Assembly (NCBI RefSeq): GCF_019795295.1
Contig: NZ_JAIMCG010000027.1
Span: 1 to 41,621 of the forward strand
Length of the DNA: 41,621 nt
Source of the DNA: Cupriavidus sp. AU9028
GTDB taxonomy: Bacteria; Pseudomonadota; Gammaproteobacteria; Burkholderiales; Burkholderiaceae
Direction of reading: 5' to 3'
A program made the position numbers and the translations under genes. The notes beneath the pieces are model-generated. The model had not been told where the DNA came from, searched no databases, and saw only the letters and a program-made list of their open reading frames with translations. The first letter of the stretch is position 1, and each line of letters starts with the position of its first letter. Shown here piece by piece: positions 36,922 through 41,621 of the stretch.

Positions 36922-36951
36922 TTGGCGCATTCGGGGTCGCCGTCGTATGAT
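36922..36951 (+). promoter_or_regulatory. promoter of the amidohydrolase gene
   Basis: TTGGCG (36922-36927), an 18-base spacer, and TATGAT (36946-36951; 5 of 6 bases). The expected start near 36958 leaves a leader of about 49 bases and favours the ATG at 37007 over one at 36947 that lies within the -10. Confidence 0.6.
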
Positions 36952-37006
36952 CCCGTTTATCGCCACATTGCCTCTTTTGTCGAATAGCGACGCAAGGCCA
37001 AGCCGT

Positions 37007-38215
37007 ATGACCCAGACCCCGACCCTGATTCCCGACATCCTGCAGGCGCACGACGAGATCCGCGCGATCCGGCGTGACATCCATGCCCACCCCGAGCTGC
37101 GATTCGAAGAGCAGCGCACCGCGGACCTGGTCGCGCAGAAGCTGACGGACTGGGGCATCGAGGTGCATCGCGGGCTGGGCAAGACCGGGCTGGTCGGTGT
37201 GCTGCGCAATGGCGACGGCAAGCGCTCCATCGGTCTGCGCGCCGACATGGACGCGCTGCCGCTGCAGGAGGCGAACACCTTCGGGCACCGCTCCACCCAC
37301 GACGGGAAGATGCATGCCTGCGGACACGATGGCCATACCGCGATGCTGCTCGGGGCAGCCCGGTATCTGGCGAAGCATCGCAACTTCGACGGCACCGTGC
37401 ATCTGATCTTCCAGCCCGCGGAAGAGGGTGGCGGCGGCGCGCGCGAGATGATCCGCGATGGCCTGTTCGAGCGCTTCCCCTGCGATGCCGTCTTCGGCAT
37501 GCACAACTGGCCCGGCATGCCGGCCGGCAGCTTCGGCACCTGCGCCGGTCCGCTGATGGCGTCCAGCAACGAATTTCGCATCGTCATCCGCGGCAAGGGC
37601 GCCCATGCGGCAATGCCGCATAACGGCAACGACCCGGTCTTCACGGCAGCCCAGGTCGTCTCGGCGCTGCAGGGCATCATCACCCGCAACAAGCGGCCGA
37701 TCGACGCGGCCGTGATTTCGGTCACGCAATTCCACGCCGGTGACGCGACCAATATCGTGCCCAACGAGGCCTGGATCGGCGGCACGGTTCGCACCTTCAC
37801 CCTGCCGGTGCTCGACCTGATCGAGCAGCGCATGGAAGCGGTGGCCCGCTCGGTTGCGGCGGCCTTCGATTGCACGATCGAGTTCCACTTCCAGCGCAAC
37901 TACCCGCCCACGGTCAACACCCCGGCGGAAACCGCCTTCGCCGTCGGCGTGGCGGCCGAACTGGTCGGGGGCGCCAACGTCGACGGCAATGTCGAGCCCA
38001 CCATGGGCGCGGAAGATTTCTCGTTCATGCTGCTGGAGCGGCCCGGCTGCTACCTGTTCATCGGCAACGGGGAAGGCGCGCACCGGGAGGCAGGCCACGG
38101 CATCGGGCCTTGCATGCTGCATAACCCGAGCTACGACTTCAACGACGAGATCCTGCCGGTCGGCTCCACCTTCTTCGTGAAGCTGGTGGAGACCTGGCTG
38201 GCGCGCACCGCATGA
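37007..38215 (+). CDS. M20D-type amidohydrolase (hippurate hydrolase/aminoacylase-like)
   Basis: Zinc-dependent amidohydrolase of 402 residues that removes acyl groups from N-acyl amino acids or cuts small peptides. Motifs are RRDIHAHPELRFEE, GLRADMDALPL, HACGHDGHTAML with the metal ligands C105 and H107, QPAEEGGGGA with E139 and E140, HNWPG with H166, and MGAEDFSFML near the C-terminus. Relatives are annotated as hippuricase, N-acetyl-L-amino acid deacetylase or IAA-amino acid hydrolase, which sequence alone cannot separate. It diverges from the dpp operon and overlaps the next gene by four bases. Confidence 0.93.
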   Translation: MTQTPTLIPDILQAHDEIRAIRRDIHAHPELRFEEQRTADLVAQKLTDWGIEVHRGLGKTGLVGVLRNGDGKRSIGLRADMDALPLQEANTFGHRSTHDGKMHACGHDGHTAMLLGAARYLAKHRNFDGTVHLIFQPAEEGGGGAREMIRDGLFERFPCDAVFGMHNWPGMPAGSFGTCAGPLMASSNEFRIVIRGKGAHAAMPHNGNDPVFTAAQVVSALQGIITRNKRPIDAAVISVTQFHAGDATNIVPNEAWIGGTVRTFTLPVLDLIEQRMEAVARSVAAAFDCTIEFHFQRNYPPTVNTPAETAFAVGVAAELVGGANVDGNVEPTMGAEDFSFMLLERPGCYLFIGNGEGAHREAGHGIGPCMLHNPSYDFNDEILPVGSTFFVKLVETWLARTA

Positions 38216-39258
38216 GCAACCCGGCAGACGCCATCGCCGCGCCGATTCCGGCGCTGGACCCGGCCACCTCCAGCGCCTTCGCCACCGTGGCGCTGGAGAA
38301 CATCCTGCGGCCCTACCCCTATCGGGTCAACCACATGATGATGGCCGCGGGCGACCTCGCGGAGCCGCGCGAACAGCATCCTGTCTATTTCGGCAGCTAC
38401 GACTGGCACTCCAGCGTGCATATGCACTGGCTGCTGGTCCGGCTGCTGGCCTGCCGCCCGAGCATGGCCGAAGCCGGGGCAATCCGCGCCACCCTCGACA
38501 TCCAGTGGCAACCGCAGGCCATCGCGCAGGAACTGGCCTATTTCCAGCGCCCCGGCGCGGGCACCTTCGAGCGCCCCTATGGCTGGGCCTGGATCCTGCG
38601 GCTGCAGGCCGAGCTGCACGGCCTGGGCCAGTCCGACGAGCAGGCGCGCCGCTGGGAACAGGCGTGCGCGCCGCTGGCAGACCACCTGGCGCAGAAGCTG
38701 ATCGACTACCTCGATATTGCCGACTTCCCGATTCGCACCGGCACCCACCAGAACAGCGCCTTCGCGCTGGTGCTGGCCGAAGGCTATGCCCGGACGACGG
38801 GTCATATCGCGCTGCGCCGGGCAATCGCCCGGCGCGCGCATCGCTGGTTCGGGCACGACCAGCGTTATCCGGCCCGGTATGAACCGGGCGGCGACGAGTT
38901 TCTCTCCGGCGGCCTGATCGAGGCGGTGCTGATGCGCCGCGTGCTCGATGACTGCGCCTTTGCCGAATGGTGGGAAATGTTCGTGCCAGCGCCGGCCGAC
39001 CTGGCCACCTGGCTGACGCCGGTCATCGTCGGCGACCGCTCCGACCCCAAGCTGGTGCACCTGGACGGCCTGAACCTGTCCCGTGCATGGTGCTGGCGCA
39101 TGCTGGGCCCCTCGCTGCCCGATCCCCTGCGCAGCAAGGCTGCCGGGGCATGGGCGGACCATCTGAGCGCGTCGCTGGATCAAGCGGCCGGCGGCGACTA
39201 CGTCGGCACGCATTGGCTGGCGTCGTTCGCGGCGCTGGCGTTGACGGACCCGGTCTAG
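38212..39258 (+). CDS. DUF2891 family protein
   Basis: A 348-residue protein of the DUF2891 family (PF11199), whose function is unknown. Typical family features are RPYPYRVNHMM near the N-terminus, HPVYFGSYDWHSSVHMHWLL, ERPYGWAWILRLQAEL, IRTGTHQNSAFAL and YEPGGDEFLSGGL. The many conserved aromatic and His residues and helical repeats recall alpha/alpha-barrel enzymes, though this is only an impression. No signal peptide, so cytoplasmic. The start overlaps the amidohydrolase stop (ATGA), suggesting a joint role. Its stop overlaps the stop of the convergent gene by two to three bases (CTAG). Confidence 0.9.
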   Translation: MSNPADAIAAPIPALDPATSSAFATVALENILRPYPYRVNHMMMAAGDLAEPREQHPVYFGSYDWHSSVHMHWLLVRLLACRPSMAEAGAIRATLDIQWQPQAIAQELAYFQRPGAGTFERPYGWAWILRLQAELHGLGQSDEQARRWEQACAPLADHLAQKLIDYLDIADFPIRTGTHQNSAFALVLAEGYARTTGHIALRRAIARRAHRWFGHDQRYPARYEPGGDEFLSGGLIEAVLMRRVLDDCAFAEWWEMFVPAPADLATWLTPVIVGDRSDPKLVHLDGLNLSRAWCWRMLGPSLPDPLRSKAAGAWADHLSASLDQAAGGDYVGTHWLASFAALALTDPV

Positions 39259-40259
39259 GCGAGCGCCCCTACCATGGCCCCGCCGCTGGATTGCGCGATA
39301 TGGGTCAGGAACATGACCGCTGCATGGTCCCGCGGCAGGCCGTCGGCTCCGCTGGTCAACTCGGGCAACACCTTGGCCAGGGCCAGCCGGAAGATGGCAT
39401 GTTGTGCGTGGAACACCAGCATGCCTTGATGGAGCTTCCGGAAGTTGGGCGACCGGCAAACGGTCAGCATGAATTCCCGATTGCCGACCAGCGCCGTGAC
39501 TGCATGAACGTACCCGCTCGGATGCGACCCGTAAAACGGGGCCCAATGCGAGAACACGTGTTCACCCAACCGCGGCGAGCGCTCCGTCAAGCGTTCCCGA
39601 GCGGCCGCCACGGCAAGCAGGCTGGGCGCGTCGAATACCAGCCTGGCCGTATGTCGCGCCAGTAGCAGGAAAACGTAGTCGATCCTCGCCAGTGCGTCGG
39701 GATTCTGCAGAATCAGCTGCCGGGTGGAAGCGTTGACGAACAGGCGCGCGATCTCCCTGCCGGTGCACTTGGACGGGTTCCGCGCCAGATCGACAAACGC
39801 CAATCGCGCGACCTCCTGCATGGCCCGCGAGACCCGGCTCAGCGCCGCCAGATCGGCCAGGGACAAGGATGCCGCGACCGCTTGAGTCGAGTACGGGTCG
39901 CCGTCCGGCGCCAGCTGACCGCGGACCAGCAATGCGCACGGAGCCAGCGGTGCGGAGGGTGCTGCGGGGGCAGCCGAAGCCAGTGCAATGGTCGGCGTCG
40001 AGATTCCATCCCCGGCCGTCTTCGCACTGGAGGTGGGACAGGGCCGGTCGTTCTGCGTTCGTCGAAACAGGAACCCGACCACGCGCTTGAGCAGTAGCCA
40101 AAGGGGGTCGAACAACTGGCGGATCCGGCCTCGCAGCCCCTCGCCTGGCGTTGCCTTGCCCCCTGGCCCGCAAGCGTCCCCCGTAGTGCGACTCCCCGCT
40201 GCCGGTTCCCGCCGCAGCGCGGTCCCGCCCGCTCGCACAGCAGGACTGCTCGCCACCAT
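39255..40259 (-). CDS. unrecognised protein with an F-box-like segment
   Basis: I do not recognise a bacterial family. The 334-residue product has a Gly/Ala/Arg-rich N-terminus, an amphipathic or hydrophobic stretch at 44-66 (RIRQLFDPLWLLLKRVVGF), a low-complexity Ala/Pro/Ser linker at 72-110, and at 131-158 SLSLADLAALSRVSRAMQEV then ARLAFVDL, which resembles the second half of a eukaryotic F-box (DLxxLSxVSRxxxxxA). The rest is predicted helical. No signal peptide. The ATG at 40259 has GGAG seven bases upstream. Its codon use seems less G/C-biased than its neighbours. F-box proteins in Ralstonia (GALA) are secreted effectors, but no leucine-rich repeats are present here. Confidence 0.7.
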   Translation of the reverse strand: MVASSPAVRAGGTALRREPAAGSRTTGDACGPGGKATPGEGLRGRIRQLFDPLWLLLKRVVGFLFRRTQNDRPCPTSSAKTAGDGISTPTIALASAAPAAPSAPLAPCALLVRGQLAPDGDPYSTQAVAASLSLADLAALSRVSRAMQEVARLAFVDLARNPSKCTGREIARLFVNASTRQLILQNPDALARIDYVFLLLARHTARLVFDAPSLLAVAAARERLTERSPRLGEHVFSHWAPFYGSHPSGYVHAVTALVGNREFMLTVCRSPNFRKLHQGMLVFHAQHAIFRLALAKVLPELTSGADGLPRDHAAVMFLTHIAQSSGGAMVGALA

Positions 40260-40392
40260 CGTTGCGCTCCCGGGGCCTCAAAAAAAAGAGAAAAGGGTAG
40301 CGCCACGGGCAGGCCCCCGATATCGGCTAGCGTAATTACCTGTGCAATTGAAGCAGACGGTCGTGCCGCGCCGTGGCCGGAGCCAGCCGCGG

Positions 40393-41289
40393 CTAATCCA
40401 GCAGGATGTCGCCGTACCAGGCCTCCACCTGACTGCGTGTGTTGTCCGTATCCGTCATCAGCCCGATCGCCAGCAGCTTGCCCGGCTCCTTGCCGAACGC
40501 CTTGCGATAGTCTTCGCGCAGATCGCGCTCATGGCAGCGCCAGCGGTTGGCGTGGCGGGTGCCGGAATCAACCACGATCATGCGCACCCGGTCGGTGTGC
40601 GGGTTGGGAATGACGGTCCCCTCCGGACGCTTCCGCCCCCAGATATACATCAGCGTGGCGTAGGGCATTTCCCGGCCGCTGATCAGACGCGCCATCTCGT
40701 CCATCAGCTGGTCCTTCAGCGGCAGCGCGCTCTTGTCGCCGTCAAAGGCGGCGAAAATCCGCAACGGCGCATCCTCGCTGGACCCGCGAGCGTTGTCCGC
40801 CTCGGCCACGATGTTGGCTGTCTTCCAGCTCCAGCGCAGCTTGCCAGGCGAGCGGCCCTCGCCCGGGTTCCCCAGCGGAACGAAGAGGCCCGAGGCGGAG
40901 CTGTTGGCGCGGGCGCGCAGCACCCGCCGCTCGTCGACGCTGTCCAGCATGTAGTCGGTAGGGGTCTTGCTCGGATTGACCAGCCACCGCTGCCAGCCCT
41001 CGGGCAGTGACTGCGTTTGATCCGCCACCGAAAAGGGTGGCAGCACCGGTGTGGCGGCGCCCGGCCCGCCGACAGTTGCGGCCTTTGCGGGGCGGCGGAT
41101 TGCCGCACAATCCGCTACGGCATCGGACAATGCCAGTGCCGCGGCCTGTGACGGCGCGGACGACCGCGTGGGTCGACCGGCCGACTCCCCTCCTGTGGAT
41201 TGCACTGCCGTGCAACCCGCCAATGCCAGCACGGCAGCCCCGCTCAACGCGGCGCTCCACGCCATGGCAACTCGCCTGGCGACCCTCAT
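40393..41289 (-). CDS. DUF3047 lipoprotein
   Basis: A 298-residue protein of the DUF3047 family (PF11249), function unknown. The N-terminus has a signal ending VLALAG-C26, a lipobox. A variable Ser/Ala/Pro-rich linker follows, then the conserved domain from about residue 85: LPEGWQRWLVNPSKTPTDY, GKLRWSWKTANIV, RIFAAFDGDKSALP, LMYIWGRKRPEGTVIPNPHT and the C-terminal IGLMTDTDNTRSQVEAWYGD. The domain folds like carbohydrate-binding or jellyroll sheets in my judgement, without proof. GGGA lies ahead of the ATG. It stands just downstream of a ribosomal RNA operon. Confidence 0.88.
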   Translation of the reverse strand: MRVARRVAMAWSAALSGAAVLALAGCTAVQSTGGESAGRPTRSSAPSQAAALALSDAVADCAAIRRPAKAATVGGPGAATPVLPPFSVADQTQSLPEGWQRWLVNPSKTPTDYMLDSVDERRVLRARANSSASGLFVPLGNPGEGRSPGKLRWSWKTANIVAEADNARGSSEDAPLRIFAAFDGDKSALPLKDQLMDEMARLISGREMPYATLMYIWGRKRPEGTVIPNPHTDRVRMIVVDSGTRHANRWRCHERDLREDYRKAFGKEPGKLLAIGLMTDTDNTRSQVEAWYGDILLD

Positions 41290-41304
41290 TCCGTTCCCTT
41301 CCCC

Positions 41305-41325
41305 GTTACCCGTTACCAGTTACCC
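41305..41325. repeat. three 7-bp direct repeats before the DUF3047 gene
   Basis: GTTACCC (41305-41311), GTTACCA (41312-41318) and GTTACCC (41319-41325) lie in tandem, 16 bases before the DUF3047 start. The rest of the 220-base gap up to the 5S terminator holds only short GC palindromes, for example CGCCGC-GCAGAT-GCGGCG near 41463-41480. Confidence 0.6.
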
Positions 41326-41506
41326 AACCCCGTCGGCGTAGCGTCGGCTACTGCCAGAAATTCTGACCCACACCGCCATCGCGACGGCGAGCGAAACCAT
41401 AGCAGAGGGCCGCCGTGGGTGTAATTGGGAGTTGAGAGGGGAGATGGCGGCTGTTGTATGGACGCCGCGCAGATGCGGCGCCCAGCGCGTCCTGGCTGGC
41501 GCCACA

Positions 41507-41544
41507 AAGCAAAACGCCCCAGACCGGATGGATCTGGGGCGTTT
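41507..41544 (-). terminator. rRNA operon terminator
   Basis: A perfect 12-bp stem (41512-41523 with 41533-41544, arms AAACGCCCCAGA and TCTGGGGCGTTT) with a nine-base loop. On the minus strand the stem ends in a T-rich run (CGTTTTGCTTTG). It begins about ten bases past the 5S rRNA 3' end. Confidence 0.92.
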
Positions 41545-41553
41545 CTCAATAAG

Positions 41554-41621
41554 AGCCTGGCGATGACCTACTTTCACACGGGTAGTCCGCACTATCATCG
41601 GCGCGAAGTCGTTTCACGGTC
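41554..41621 (-). rRNA. rrf: 5S ribosomal RNA, 3' part
   Basis: Read on the minus strand, the last 68 bases contain the 5S sequence with GACCGTGAAACGACTTCGCG, GATGATAGTGCGGACTACCC and GTAGGTCATCGCCAGGCT, the latter pairing with the 5' end in complete molecules. The 5' half lies outside the window. As 5S is the last gene of a ribosomal operon, 23S and 16S genes should follow to the right. A strong terminator is placed just downstream. Confidence 0.95.

Overview
This window looks like a chromosomal segment of a high-GC betaproteobacterium of the Burkholderiaceae, most likely Cupriavidus or a close Ralstonia relative. The reasons are the G/C-ending codon use, the full division and cell-wall cluster with a peroxiredoxin gene between ftsZ and lpxC, a Bug-type (TctC) solute receptor, a 16-strand-type porin, and the 3' end of a beta-type 5S rRNA. 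The family is fairly certain; the genus is an inference.

Layout. 1-88: C-terminal end of an IS110-family transposase, abutting GC-rich palindromic repeats (95-262). 281-20398, all on the minus strand: the dcw cluster in transcription order mraZ-rsmH-ftsL-ftsI-murE-murF-mraY-murD-ftsW-murG-murC-ddlB-ftsQ-ftsA-ftsZ, then a strong terminator, then a separately promoted peroxiredoxin gene and lpxC. The cluster starts at a sigma70-like promoter (20528-20556) whose -10 adjoins four in-phase MraZ boxes, so autoregulation by MraZ is expected. Most neighbouring genes overlap by 4 bases or lie within a few bases. 20858-21481: coq7 (minus). 21874-25378 (plus): porin with a clear terminator, a Bug receptor, and a MarR regulator overlapping a glycine-rich lipoprotein gene. 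25547-27229: fadD (minus), flanked on both sides by copies of the palindromic repeat family.

27489-36670 (minus) is a probable nine-kilobase peptide operon: periplasmic binding protein, two permeases, two ATPases (dppA-B-C-D-F order), a DMSO-reductase-family molybdopterin oxidoreductase, and a zinc aminopeptidase lipoprotein. Diverging from it is an M20-type amidohydrolase overlapping a DUF2891 gene. The shared 336-base intergenic region has a promoter for each side and three 14-bp tandem repeats at the dppA transcription start. Uptake, hydrolysis and deacylation of peptides or N-acyl amino acids is a reasonable joint role, with an unexplained redox step.

The right end holds an unrecognised protein with an F-box-like stretch (39255-40259), a DUF3047 lipoprotein (40393-41289), and the terminator and 3' part of a 5S rRNA gene on the minus strand, so a ribosomal RNA operon lies just beyond the window. 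The least explained items are the IS110/palindrome junction, a codon-use patch inside rsmH, the redox enzyme inside the peptide operon, the tandem repeats before dppA, and the F-box-like orphan.
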